Source: Niabella sp.
GTDB lineage: Bacteria; Bacteroidota; Bacteroidia; Chitinophagales; Chitinophagaceae
DNA: 64,000 nt
Direction: 5' to 3'
Assembly: GCF_030150205.1 (NCBI RefSeq)
Contig: NZ_JASLGT010000004.1
Span: forward strand, 234,624 to 298,623
Positions 35,753 through 45,700 of this stretch are shown here, piece after piece. The position numbers and the translations under genes were made by a program. The first letter of the stretch is position 1. The number at the start of each line of letters is the position of its first letter. Below the pieces are notes generated by a model that saw only the letters and a list, made by a program, of their open reading frames with translations, had not been told where the DNA came from and did not search any database.

Positions 35753-36399
35753 AGCAGGGTTTGATGATCCGGATGCCAGATACTGCTGAAATCCCCAATA
35801 ATTGCCTGGTTGTTTTTAAAAGAAAGGCGTTCAATTTTTAAGAGCGCAATATCTTCCTTTTTTACCCTCCGGTAAATCGGGTACAGGGTGCCGCCCTTGG
35901 CACCTGCAGGCTGATCGGGTTCATACTGGTATATGGCATCCACCAGCGTGCCGCGGGGATACATAATGCCGGGAATGCCTTTGCCCCGGATATCCAGGTC
36001 CCGGGGATGTTCCAGTCCCAGCGTATGTCCATATTCATGCGCCGCAGTTGTGGAACCCTTATATAAATTCTCCAGTTTAAAGTACCCTGTATTGCAACCC
36101 AAACCGTCTACAAAAGAAATATTACCCTGGGCGAATTCTTCGATCCTGAAATAATTATTACGGGGGTTATCGTTGCCCAGGATTTCTTCCTGGGCAATAT
36201 CGGGTTCATATGCGGCAGTAATGCGAAACCGGACGGCTCGTTCCATTCCTTCCAGCCAAACAGTTCCTTCCGGCTCATTCCACATCGTCTCAATTTCTTC
36301 CCTTATTTGTTCGGTAAGTGCGCTGGTAGCTGCATTACCATAGGTAACAATATGCGACAGGATCAGGGCGATATTATTTTCAATTTCGATAGTACCCAT
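35749..36399 (-). CDS. Metzincin-like zinc metalloprotease without signal peptide
   Basis: 216 residues. The zinc-binding motif is complete: AAHEYGHTLGLEH (HExxHxxGxxH, first His about 119), followed about 20 residues later by a Met-turn-like GIMYPRG, as in M10-type metzincins. The N-terminus (MGTIEIENNIALILSHIVTYG) is not a signal peptide and no pro-domain is visible, so the protein seems cytoplasmic or exported by an unusual route. Its 3' end overlaps nlpE by 4 bases. Confidence 0.82.
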   Translation of the reverse strand: MGTIEIENNIALILSHIVTYGNAATSALTEQIREEIETMWNEPEGTVWLEGMERAVRFRITAAYEPDIAQEEILGNDNPRNNYFRIEEFAQGNISFVDGLGCNTGYFKLENLYKGSTTAAHEYGHTLGLEHPRDLDIRGKGIPGIMYPRGTLVDAIYQYEPDQPAGAKGGTLYPIYRRVKKEDIALLKIERLSFKNNQAIIGDFSSIWHPDHQTLL

Positions 36400-36416
36400 A
36401 AATTTCTGATTTCTGA

Positions 36417-36424
36417 CAAACTTA
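36417..36424 (-). promoter_or_regulatory. -7 promoter element TAAGTTTG of the metalloprotease gene
   Basis: The minus strand reads TAAGTTTG, matching TAnnTTTG, about 17 bases before the ATG at 36399. No good -33 element was found. Confidence 0.5.
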
Positions 36425-36531
36425 CTAAGGTACGAAGCATCCGTTAATGGTCCAACGTCAAACCTGGAACTTTAAACCTTAATATACGGATATACCGTCA
36501 ATAAGCGAGCCTCCCATTTTCAAATTAGCAC

Positions 36532-36549
36532 TCCCGATAGTCATCGGGA
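36532..36549. repeat. Palindromic hairpin TCCCGAT-AGTC-ATCGGGA
   Basis: Perfect 7-bp stem with 4-base loop. Its sequence resembles the hairpin at 10254-10273 and lies where the -33 region of the nth promoter would be. Confidence 0.7.
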
Positions 36550-36564
36550 TTCAAATTTTTCCCA

Positions 36565-36572
36565 TAGGTTTG
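36565..36572 (+). promoter_or_regulatory. -7 promoter element TAGGTTTG of nth
   Basis: TAGGTTTG matches TAnnTTTG and ends 4 bases before the nth ATG, so the transcript would be leaderless or nearly so. Confidence 0.5.
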
Positions 36573-36576
36573 TTTC

Positions 36577-37230
36577 ATGACAAAGAAAGAACGCTATCAG
36601 TTTGTGGTGAATTATTTTGAGGAACATATGCCCAACCCGGAAACGGAACTGGTATATGATAATCCTTACCAGTTGCTGGTTGCGGTGATCCTTTCTGCCC
36701 AGTGTACCGATAAGCGGGTGAATATGACCACTCCGTTTATTTTTGAAAAATATCCGGATCTATCCAGTTTAAGCCATGCAAGTTTTGATGACCTGTTTCC
36801 GTTGATCCGCAGCATTTCTTATCCGAATAATAAAACCAAACACCTGATCGGCATGGCTCAGAAGGTGATGGAGGATTATGGTGGCGAAATACCCATGACC
36901 GTAAATGAGCTGATCACGCTTCCGGGGGTGGGACGTAAAACGGCGAATGTCATCACCTCCGTGGTGGAGCAACAACCCAATATGGCGGTAGATACCCATG
37001 TATTCCGGGTAAGCAAACGCCTGGGGCTGGTGTCTCAAAAGCTAACCACCCCACTGGCTGTTGAAAAAGAGCTGGTCCGCAATATTGCCCCGGAATTGAT
37101 TCACAAAGCACATCACTGGCTCATCCTTCATGGCCGCTATACCTGCCTGGCAAGAAATCCCAAATGCAGGGAATGCGGATTGCAGCAGATCTGCCCTTAT
37201 TTTCATCACCTGCTAAAACAACAGGGTTGA
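36577..37230 (+). CDS. nth: Endonuclease III
   Basis: 217 residues. A bifunctional DNA glycosylase/AP lyase for oxidised pyrimidines in base-excision repair. Signatures: PYQLLVAVILSAQCTDKRVN, the helix-hairpin-helix LPGVGRKTANV with the catalytic Lys (about 120), AVDTHVFRVSKRLG with the catalytic Asp (about 138), and the C-terminal iron-sulfur motif C-x6-C-x2-C-x5-C (CLARNPKC, CREC, CGLQQIC). Length and motifs are normal for the family. Confidence 0.97.
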   Translation: MTKKERYQFVVNYFEEHMPNPETELVYDNPYQLLVAVILSAQCTDKRVNMTTPFIFEKYPDLSSLSHASFDDLFPLIRSISYPNNKTKHLIGMAQKVMEDYGGEIPMTVNELITLPGVGRKTANVITSVVEQQPNMAVDTHVFRVSKRLGLVSQKLTTPLAVEKELVRNIAPELIHKAHHWLILHGRYTCLARNPKCRECGLQQICPYFHHLLKQQG

Positions 37231-37760
37231 TTTTTTCGCACAGATACGAATGGCATCTTTTCTGCGTTTAGATAATAAGCAGGTACGGAAGGTAGATGGC
37301 ATTTGAAAAATAGTATGTGATCATTTTATCCGGCGTCTCTACAAAAAAAATGTAAACGGGTTTCTGTTTTAAACGGAACAGGTTGTGGATAAAAGCAGGT
37401 TTTTGTTGGAATAAAGCCGGCGATATAAAATGTATTGGCATACAGATTGCTGTAATAACAAGATGATTTTGCAATAACGTTTTAGCGAACCTTATTTGAA
37501 GTGCGAATGCATAACCTTGTTGCGGCCATGAATCAGGTAAATTGGACAGCGTTTTTTTGAACGGATCAGCATCCGTTGGCAGGGGTTAAACCGGCCCTTG
37601 CAGAAAGTTGTTTCTGTTTTCCAAAAGCAAAACAGATCGGGGCATAAGTTTGTCCTGGCTGATTTTGCAGGCATGTTTTATCGCCCGGGAATGCCCTCCA
37701 AAATAAATGTATAGCGCTATTGTAAAACACGTTAGGCCTTTAAATCAGTTTTTAATATAT
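37231..37760. other. Long gene-free region upstream of a SusC gene
   Basis: 530 bases, no gene seen. It contains the 15-base motif TTGCAATAACGTTTT at 37469-37483, also found at 42625-42639 before the next SusC, and TTTAAATCAGTTTTTAATATAT just before the ATG, also shared with that gene. No terminator is evident after nth. Confidence 0.6.
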
Positions 37761-40700
37761 ATGAGAAATCGTAAACTCTTGCCTGGGTTTATCTCAGGTG
37801 CCTGTACAAGAGCGGGAGGGTATTTTGTTGCAACCGTCCTATGGGGAACCATTCCCGCGGTAACGGCAGCAGCCATGCCGGCCGTCGCATTTCAGCAAAC
37901 AAAAGTTACCGTAACCGGAAAAGTGACCGATGACAAAGGAGGTGTATTACCCGGAGTTACTGTTCAGGTGAAAGGTACGCAAACAGCCGTGGTTAGCGAT
38001 GACGCAGGTATGTTTTCCCTCAACCTGGATAACGCTAATGCTACATTGGTATTCAGTGCCGTTGGCTATACCAGCCGCGAAGAACCGGTTAAAGGAAGAA
38101 CGGACCTGGGAACCATTGCGCTGCAGCCTTCAAAGGCAACTGCTTTGGATGAAGTGGTCGTGATCGGATATGGTACGGCGCGGAAACAGGATTTGACAAC
38201 GGCCGTAGCCACGGTTAATAACAAAGATTTTATCCAGGGTGCAGTCAATAACCCCATGCAGCTGGTTGACGGAAAAGTGGCAGGGGTAACGGTATCACAA
38301 ACTGCTGTGGGGGATCCCAATGCCGGAGTGAGCTTACAGGTGCGCGGTGCAAGTTCTTTCAAAGCAGGCAACGGCCCACTGGTGGTAATAGATGGAATGC
38401 CGGGCGGAGATCTCCGGAACCTGGCGCAACAGGATATTGCTTCCATAACGGTGCTGAAAGACGCCGGTGCCGCGGCTATTTATGGAGCCCGTGGAGCTGG
38501 AGGTGTTATCCTGGTGCAAACAAAAAGGGGAAGAGCCGGTAAAGTAACCTTCAACTACGATGGTTATATAGATCATGATGTAGTGGCTAAAAAACCAGAT
38601 ATCCTTTCTGCCGGGGAATTTTTAGAACACAAGCGGGACAAAGATTTTGGCTCGGTTACAAACTGGTACGATGCATTGATCCGCAAAAACAATATCGGGC
38701 AAAACCATTACCTGTCTGCGAGTGGCGGCAACGAAAATACACAGTTCCGGATCTCCGGGAACTATCGTACAAAGGAGGGGATTGATGTGGCGACCAACAG
38801 GAAAGAATATGGATTGCGGGCTAACTTCTTGCAAAAAGCGCTAAACGGGAAATTAGAGCTGGGCGGTAATTTCTCTTACCGCACCGCAAATGAAGCGTAT
38901 ACGAATTATGGTGCGTTTAAACAGGCGATCCGGCTAAATCCAACAATTCCCATAATGGACCCGAATGATCCGCTAATGTACAATACGCTTCAGGGATATG
39001 ATACGTACAATCCCGTTCAGGATCTTTTAGCACGTACATCCGGCGCGGAACAGGAATATACCGTAATCGACTTAAATGCAAAACTGCATCTTACAAAAGA
39101 CCTGAACACTGTAGTTAATTTTACGAGGCAGGGGCATAATATGTTGAAGCAGGAATATTGGGGCGCCAAGTCGGCAGGTTCTGTATTAAATAATTATATT
39201 GGTGAAGCCCGTATTCAAAATGAAAAGTGGGCCGATTATAATTTTGAGTGGCTGGCCAATTATACAAAGCGGTTCAATGAACATGATATACAGGCGGTAG
39301 CCGGGTACAATTACCAGGAATTTAATAATTATGGCTCCTGGTTAAAAAACAAACGCTTTCCCAGTGATTATTTCGGGTACAATAATATAGGCCAGGGCAA
39401 CTGGGGTGATGGGCAGCCCATTAATATGAACGATGTGATGAGCTCCTGGAGAAGTAAAGAACAGGATATTTCCTTCCTGGGAAGGGTAATGTATAATTAC
39501 CGGCAAACTTATTTTGTAACGCTCTCCGGTCGTTATGAGGGCAATTCAAAATTTGGGCCTTCAAATAAATGGGGATTTTTCCCGGGAGTTTCTGTGGGAT
39601 GGAAACTGACCAACGAAGAATTCTTAAAAGACAATGATGTATTTGACGATTTAAAGCTCCGCTTTTCTTACGGGGTTACCGGTCGTAACGGGTTCGACCG
39701 TTATGTGGCACTTGCCAAGTACAGTCCTTATGGTCAGTATTTAGACGACAATAATCAATGGATCCGGGTATTTGGTCCGGGGAATAATGAAAATCCTAAT
39801 CTTAAATGGGAGCGGCAGGTATCCTATAACCTGGGGCTGGATTTTGGTATTTTTAAAAATAAACTATCAGGGAGCCTGGATTTTTATTATAAAAAAGGCA
39901 GCGACCTGATCAACGATTATACGGTGCCGGTTCCTCCATATTTGCATGATCAGATGTTTGTGAACGTGGGCACTCAAAGCAGTAAAGGGGTAGAGTTGGC
40001 GTTGAACTGGAATGCAGTTCAGACCGAAGATTTTTCATACAATACCAACCTGACCTTTTCTTACAACCGCTCGAGGATGGATAAATTTTCTGAAGGTATA
40101 TTTAAAACAGACCAGCGGACACTTCATGATCTGCCCTCCCCGGGAAACCCGGGACCGGCGTTTATGCTTCGCCAGGGTTTTGCCATCGGTAATTTTTGGG
40201 GCTATAAATATGCGGGGGTAGACGATAAGGGAAATATCCTTGTTTGGAAAGGTGGTGTACCGGGCAGCGAAAAGATCGATGCCACCAACAGTGCCGGTGA
40301 AGAAGATAAAACCATTATTGGAAACGGGATGCCCAAATTCGAAGCAGCCTGGGGGCATACATTTACGTATAAAAATATAGATCTGTCCCTCTTCTTAAGA
40401 GGCCGCTATGGTTATCAGATCCTGAATCTTTACCAGATGTATTATGGACTGCAGGCAGAACCTGCTGTAAACCTCTTAAAGGATGCCTATACCCGGAATG
40501 GACAAATAAAATCAGGTAAGGTAATTACCGATTATTTTCTTGAAAACGGAAGCTACACCCGGTTAGACAATCTTACATTGGGATGGAAAAAGCAATTGCG
40601 GGAAAACGCTGTAGGGTTCAGCAGCCTCCGGGTTTATGGTACCGTACGGAATCTATTTACGATAACCAAATACACAGGGTTAGATCCTGCTGCTGTAAAT

Positions 40701-40787
40701 GTTACCGGGTTGGATCCGGGCATCGGCGATCTGGATGTGTATCCTACAACGCGCTCCTTCACATTGGGTTTACAACTGAATTTTTAA
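37761..40787 (+). CDS. SusC/RagA TonB-dependent outer-membrane transporter
   Basis: 1008 residues from the ATG at 37761 (MRNRKLLPGFISGACTRAGG), the start conserved in the paralogue at 42718; a longer start at 37707 adds an unlikely leader. Signal-like hydrophobic segment, then a carboxypeptidase-D-like repeat domain (VTVTGKVTDDKGGVLPGVTVQ), the SusC signature LDEVVVIGYGT, the plug domain (VRGASSFKAGNGPLVVIDG, AAIYGARGAGGVILV), and the barrel. The terminal strand ends LQLNF. No STN signalling domain is present, so it is not expected to act with an anti-sigma factor. The SusD partner begins 6 bases later. No degradative enzymes are adjacent. Confidence 0.96.
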   Translation: MRNRKLLPGFISGACTRAGGYFVATVLWGTIPAVTAAAMPAVAFQQTKVTVTGKVTDDKGGVLPGVTVQVKGTQTAVVSDDAGMFSLNLDNANATLVFSAVGYTSREEPVKGRTDLGTIALQPSKATALDEVVVIGYGTARKQDLTTAVATVNNKDFIQGAVNNPMQLVDGKVAGVTVSQTAVGDPNAGVSLQVRGASSFKAGNGPLVVIDGMPGGDLRNLAQQDIASITVLKDAGAAAIYGARGAGGVILVQTKRGRAGKVTFNYDGYIDHDVVAKKPDILSAGEFLEHKRDKDFGSVTNWYDALIRKNNIGQNHYLSASGGNENTQFRISGNYRTKEGIDVATNRKEYGLRANFLQKALNGKLELGGNFSYRTANEAYTNYGAFKQAIRLNPTIPIMDPNDPLMYNTLQGYDTYNPVQDLLARTSGAEQEYTVIDLNAKLHLTKDLNTVVNFTRQGHNMLKQEYWGAKSAGSVLNNYIGEARIQNEKWADYNFEWLANYTKRFNEHDIQAVAGYNYQEFNNYGSWLKNKRFPSDYFGYNNIGQGNWGDGQPINMNDVMSSWRSKEQDISFLGRVMYNYRQTYFVTLSGRYEGNSKFGPSNKWGFFPGVSVGWKLTNEEFLKDNDVFDDLKLRFSYGVTGRNGFDRYVALAKYSPYGQYLDDNNQWIRVFGPGNNENPNLKWERQVSYNLGLDFGIFKNKLSGSLDFYYKKGSDLINDYTVPVPPYLHDQMFVNVGTQSSKGVELALNWNAVQTEDFSYNTNLTFSYNRSRMDKFSEGIFKTDQRTLHDLPSPGNPGPAFMLRQGFAIGNFWGYKYAGVDDKGNILVWKGGVPGSEKIDATNSAGEEDKTIIGNGMPKFEAAWGHTFTYKNIDLSLFLRGRYGYQILNLYQMYYGLQAEPAVNLLKDAYTRNGQIKSGKVITDYFLENGSYTRLDNLTLGWKKQLRENAVGFSSLRVYGTVRNLFTITKYTGLDPAAVNVTGLDPGIGDLDVYPTTRSFTLGLQLNF

Positions 40788-40793
40788 GAACTA

Positions 40794-42497
40794 ATGAAAA
40801 TGAACATGAAAAAGGGTAAAGTTTTAATAGGTATCGCCATACTTGCTGCATCATTACAGGGATGCGTAAAGCTGGATGAGGAATTGTTTTCAGAAATACC
40901 GGCAGAAGGGTATTACGACAGTAAGCTTTCAATACAGGCAGCTGTAGCACGTCCTTATGAGCACGGTCAATGGTGCGGATGGGATGGAGACCGCTGGATA
41001 TTGCAGGAGTTGTCGGCCGACCAGTTTGTATGGACGCAGAAAGGAAAACACGGGTATGATGATGGCCAGTGGATCCGGATGCACGGGCATAACTGGGATG
41101 TGCGGCAGGGGCAAATCTATGGCGGATGGATCGGGCCCTACCAGGGAATTATGCAATGTATCCGGATCAGCAACGACATAAAAGACCTGGATTATTCGAA
41201 GTTTGGAATGACGGAAGCGGATAAAAAAAGGCATTTAACAGAATTAAGAACACTCAGGGCCTGGTTCTATATTTTTCTTTTAGATTTCTTTAGAAATGTT
41301 CCCATCGTTGAAACGCCCGGTGAGTTAAAAGCGCAGTCGACGCCGGAAGAAGTATTTGCCTATATTGAAAAAGAGCTGAAAGAAACCATCCCGGATCTCC
41401 CGAAAAACAGTGCGGTTCCCGGGCGTTGGGATCAGGGCGGCGCGGCAGCTTTATTGGTAAGGATTTATCTGAATGCCGAAAAATGGATCGGTAAGCCAAA
41501 GTATGTTGAATGTGCCCAGGTAGCGCAGGATATTATAAATGGGAAGTACGGCAACTATTCACTGGACACTGATTATCGCGGGCCTTTCAGGTCAGGCGTT
41601 GGGGGCTATCGATCACCCGAAAATATCTTTGAATTTCCTCATAAACTTGATATTTACAATTTTGGCTGGATGTATAATGCCATGCAGCACTATGCCATGC
41701 GGTATGCGTTGGATAACGACTGGGGGGGCTGGAACGGAGTGCATCTTACCCCTTCCAGAGACCTGAACGGGACATTGTATGACTTTAAGCTGGGGAAGCC
41801 TTATGAAAAATATGCGGCAACTGATAAACGGAAACAAACATTCCGGACAACCTCCGGCAGCGGTGATTATGAAGGCTTCTTTATGATCGGTCAGCTTTAT
41901 GAATACAATACGGCAAAAGGCTATGGATATGACAGTACAAAAATGATCAACGGTTCAGAAGAATATAATGGGAAACCGTTAAAGTTTGTAGACCAGGTTG
42001 GACGTTTCTCCGAAAAACCCGGCGGGCGCTGGGGCGAAGGCTCCCATGTAGCCACCGGCGAAGAAAATTCCGGGGTGCGGTTCTTAAAATTCCCCTGGCT
42101 GCAAAAATCCAAAGGGCTTTTTATGTCTAATTCGGCCCCGGAGATCCGGCTGGCAGAAATATATTATTCTCTTGCTGAATGTAAGTACCGGGCCGGTGAT
42201 AAAACAGGCGCCGCCGTTTTAATTGATGCGGTTAAAAAACGTAATTTTTCAGCCGCTGACTGGCCGGCACAAAGTTATGTGGCAAATCCCGGGAAACTGA
42301 CGGACGATGAATTTGTAGACGAACTGGGGCGCGAATTTATCGGCGAGCGCCACAGAAGACCGGATTTAATAAGATGGAACCGCTTTGGCAGTGCGTGGTG
42401 GGATAAGCCTGCGGATGCAAAGGATAAAACCGTATTTCCCATTCCTCAAAAGGCTATTGATGCCAACCCCGATTTTATAAAACCCAATGGTTATTAA
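40794..42497 (+). CDS. SusD/RagB family outer-membrane lipoprotein
   Basis: 567 residues, 6 bases after its SusC. Lipoprotein signal with lipobox SLQGC (Cys about 27). SusD features: a TPR-type helical part with TELRTLRAWFYIFLLDFFRNVPIV, an IRLAEIYYSLAECKYRAG helix, and GREFIGERHRRPDLIRWNRFG, then a PIPQKAIDANPDFIKPNGY ending typical of the family. It is rather Trp-rich in its first third. Substrate unknown. Confidence 0.95.
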   Translation: MKMNMKKGKVLIGIAILAASLQGCVKLDEELFSEIPAEGYYDSKLSIQAAVARPYEHGQWCGWDGDRWILQELSADQFVWTQKGKHGYDDGQWIRMHGHNWDVRQGQIYGGWIGPYQGIMQCIRISNDIKDLDYSKFGMTEADKKRHLTELRTLRAWFYIFLLDFFRNVPIVETPGELKAQSTPEEVFAYIEKELKETIPDLPKNSAVPGRWDQGGAAALLVRIYLNAEKWIGKPKYVECAQVAQDIINGKYGNYSLDTDYRGPFRSGVGGYRSPENIFEFPHKLDIYNFGWMYNAMQHYAMRYALDNDWGGWNGVHLTPSRDLNGTLYDFKLGKPYEKYAATDKRKQTFRTTSGSGDYEGFFMIGQLYEYNTAKGYGYDSTKMINGSEEYNGKPLKFVDQVGRFSEKPGGRWGEGSHVATGEENSGVRFLKFPWLQKSKGLFMSNSAPEIRLAEIYYSLAECKYRAGDKTGAAVLIDAVKKRNFSAADWPAQSYVANPGKLTDDEFVDELGREFIGERHRRPDLIRWNRFGSAWWDKPADAKDKTVFPIPQKAIDANPDFIKPNGY

Positions 42498-42522
42498 CCA
42501 GGATTAGATACAGGAATAAAGA

Positions 42523-42555
42523 AGAGCTGTCTGTTACCAGGCGGCTCTTTTTTTT
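42523..42555 (+). terminator. Intrinsic terminator after the first tandem SusC/SusD pair
   Basis: AGAGCTGTCTG (42523-42533) pairs with CAGGCGGCTCT (42538-42548, two G-U pairs), loop TTAC, followed by eight Ts. It shows the two tandem pairs are separate transcripts. Confidence 0.9.
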
Positions 42556-42624
42556 ATGATAATCGGCGAAGCCTGATTAGGATTAAAATATTTTTTTATA
42601 TAAAGAATAGATACTATTTTACAG

Positions 42625-42639
42625 TTGCAATAACGTTTT
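42625..42639. promoter_or_regulatory. Shared 15-base motif upstream of the second tandem SusC
   Basis: TTGCAATAACGTTTT is identical to 37469-37483 upstream of the first tandem SusC. Distance to the start codon differs (93 versus 292 bases), so it is a candidate regulator site rather than a core promoter. Confidence 0.5.
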
Positions 42640-42717
42640 TGCCGGGTGGGATTGCTTTTGAATATTGCTTGTTTGCAGGATTATAACTGCCAACCCTTTT
42701 AAATCAATTATTAATAT

Positions 42718-45700
42718 ATGAGAAATCGCAAACTCTTGCCTGTGATTATCGCAGGCACACGCACAAGAGCGAGGGGGTATTTTGTCGCTGCCATTTTAGG
42801 CATGGGAGTATTCCCGGTGGTAAGTGGAAATGCCATGCCCGCTATGATGTTTCAACAAACAAAGACAACGGTAACCGGAAGGGTGACCAATGAAAAAGGA
42901 GAACCGCTTCCGGGAGTAACGGTGCAGATCAGAGGTACCCAAACAGCTGTAGTAACCGATAACGCAGGTGTTTTCAGCATCAACCTCAGCAAAGCCAATG
43001 CAACACTGGTTTTTAGTTTTGTTGGGTATTCCAACTACGAGCAAATCGTAAATGGAAGAACAGACTTAGGAACCATTGTATTGCAGGAAGCAAGTACTTC
43101 CAAGCTGGATGAAGTGGTGGTGATCGGTTATGGTACGGTTAAAAAAACGGATCTGACCGGCGCTGTAGGTTCTGTAAGGGGCGCACAGCTACAGGAGCGG
43201 CAGGCTGCATCTGTAAATGAACAACTGGCCGGACGTGTTACAGGTGTACAGGTGAATACAAACTCCGGAAGACCGGGTGGACAAACCAATATCCGTATCC
43301 GGGGATTTAGTTCCATTAACGCGTCAAGTAACCCGCTGTATGTAGTGGATGGCGTATTTCTGCCACAGGGAACTCAGTCGCAGAATAGCAATGCCATCGA
43401 CTATATCAATCCGAGTGATATCGCTTCTGTAGAGATACTTAAAGATGCCTCTTCAACCGCCATATATGGTGCAAGAGGTGCAAACGGCGTAGTACTGATT
43501 ACTACAAAAAAAGGCAGTGCCGGAAAAACAAGGGTAACCTACGATGGAAGCCTGTTTTTGAATGCCGAAGGTCCGCACAGGGTAAAAATGCTCAATGCAA
43601 AAGAATATCTCGCTATCGAAGACCTGGCCTATGATAATATTAAAGTATATGATCCTGTGGGATGGGCAGGCGGTTCTTACAGTAAAGTAGTGGATCCCAG
43701 GATCAAAAGAAAATCATTACCCCTGTTATTTGATAGCAATGGAAATCCCCTTTATAATACGGACTGGTTTAAAGAATCACAGCAAAAAAAGCTGTCCCAG
43801 AATCATCAGCTTGGTGTATCAGGAGGAAATGAAAGTACTACTTATGGAATGTTTCTCGGATTTCGAAATGAAAACGGGCTGATGCTGAATTCCTATTTAA
43901 AGCGTTATTCTGCGCGTTTTACAATGGATAGCCGGATTTCGAATGCCCTTAAAGTGGGCGGAAGTTTAAGTTATAATAACCAGGAAGAAAACATTATTGA
44001 CCAGGGTACCGGTGGACTGAACTCGGTGCGTATGATTACAGAGGCATTTCCGTTTCTCCCTGTCCGGTATCCGGATGGAACCTGGGCGGAGAACTGGCAG
44101 TATCCGGGCGCAGAAGGTGGTTCTAATCCCGTACATATTATGACGGACCGGAAATACATTATGAATACGCAGACAATTTTAGGCGATTTTCATTTTAATG
44201 TACAACTGGCACCCGGATTGGAGTTTAGAAACCAGGAAGGTGTAAGTGTGGTAAACCGAGGCGTCAATGAATACAACGGAAGAACACTTGACCAGATAGG
44301 GCGCGATCAGAAAGGATGGGCAAATGTGAACAACAGCCGGGAGATATACTGGTCTTCGGAAAACTATTTCACCTATAATAAAAAGTTTGGAGCTATACAC
44401 GATCTTAATGCAATGCTGGGTCTGTCATGGCAGAGTACCAACTACTTTAATATAGGCGCATCTTCTCAAAACTTTTCATCCGATTATTTGATGTTTAACA
44501 ATATAGGAGCCGGAAGCCAGCAAAATCCGGGAAATTCAAATGCGTCCGGGTTTGCATTTAACTCTTATTTTGGAAGAGTAAATTATACACTGGCTGAAAA
44601 ATATCTGTTCACCTTTACCGGGAGAGCAGATGGAAACTCCAAATTTGGCGATAATTTCAAGTATGCGTTTTTCCCGTCTGCGGCATTTGCCTGGCGGGCC
44701 TCGGATGAAAATTTCCTGAAAAATAACAGGACCATTTCAAATCTGAAATTCAGAACGAGTTATGGATATACCGGAAACTCCGAAATCGGTCCTTATTCGG
44801 CTGATGCCCTGCTGGGTTCCGGTTATGTGGCTATTTTCAACGGATCAAGAGTTACCGGGGTGGGTACAAACCGGTTAGCGAATCCTGATCTGAAATGGGA
44901 AAAAACGGCACAATTCGATGTAGGGGTGGAACTCGGCTTACTGGAAAACCGGATTGCGTTTGAAGGGGATATTTATTACCGTAAAACCACCGATATGTTG
45001 CTTCCGTTTCCAATTCCCCGTTCCAGCGGATACTCCAGCATTATGAAGAATGTAGGCAGCATGGAGAACCGGGGATTGGAGTTGGGTTTAAATACCGTAA
45101 ATGTGCAGAAAGAGCACTTTTCCTGGAACACCAGGTTCAACATTTCGTTTAACAGGAATAAGGTGTTGTCGTTGGCCACACCCGCCCCGATTTTTTCCGG
45201 GAATCCTAATTTCGTAAACAATACCGGTATCATAAGAGTAGGTGATCCGGTTGGCTCCTTCTGGGGATTGAAAAGGCTGGGCGTTTGGACCGAAGCAGAA
45301 AGGGCCGAAGCTGCGAAGTACACAAGTTACCGTGGTGGTAAACCCATTTTGCCTGGCGATTTAAAATACCAGGATCTTAACGGGGACTACGCCATTAATG
45401 ATGCCGATCGTATGATTATCGGGCATGGTAGTCCAAAAGGTTGGGGTAGTTTCATCAACGAGTTTCGTTACAAACAATTTGGATTAACCCTTGATATCGC
45501 ATTCATGTATGGTAATGATGTGTTAAATCAAACCCATCACTCCGGGGAGGACAGGGTAGGTATCGCTAATAGTTTTGCCAGTGTGCTCGATGCCTGGGCA
45601 CCGGATAAAGGCAATGACAATACCATGATCGCAGCTATAAGAGATACGCGCGCAGGATATGTAACCAATGTAGATAGCCGTTGGGTAGAAGATGGTTCTT

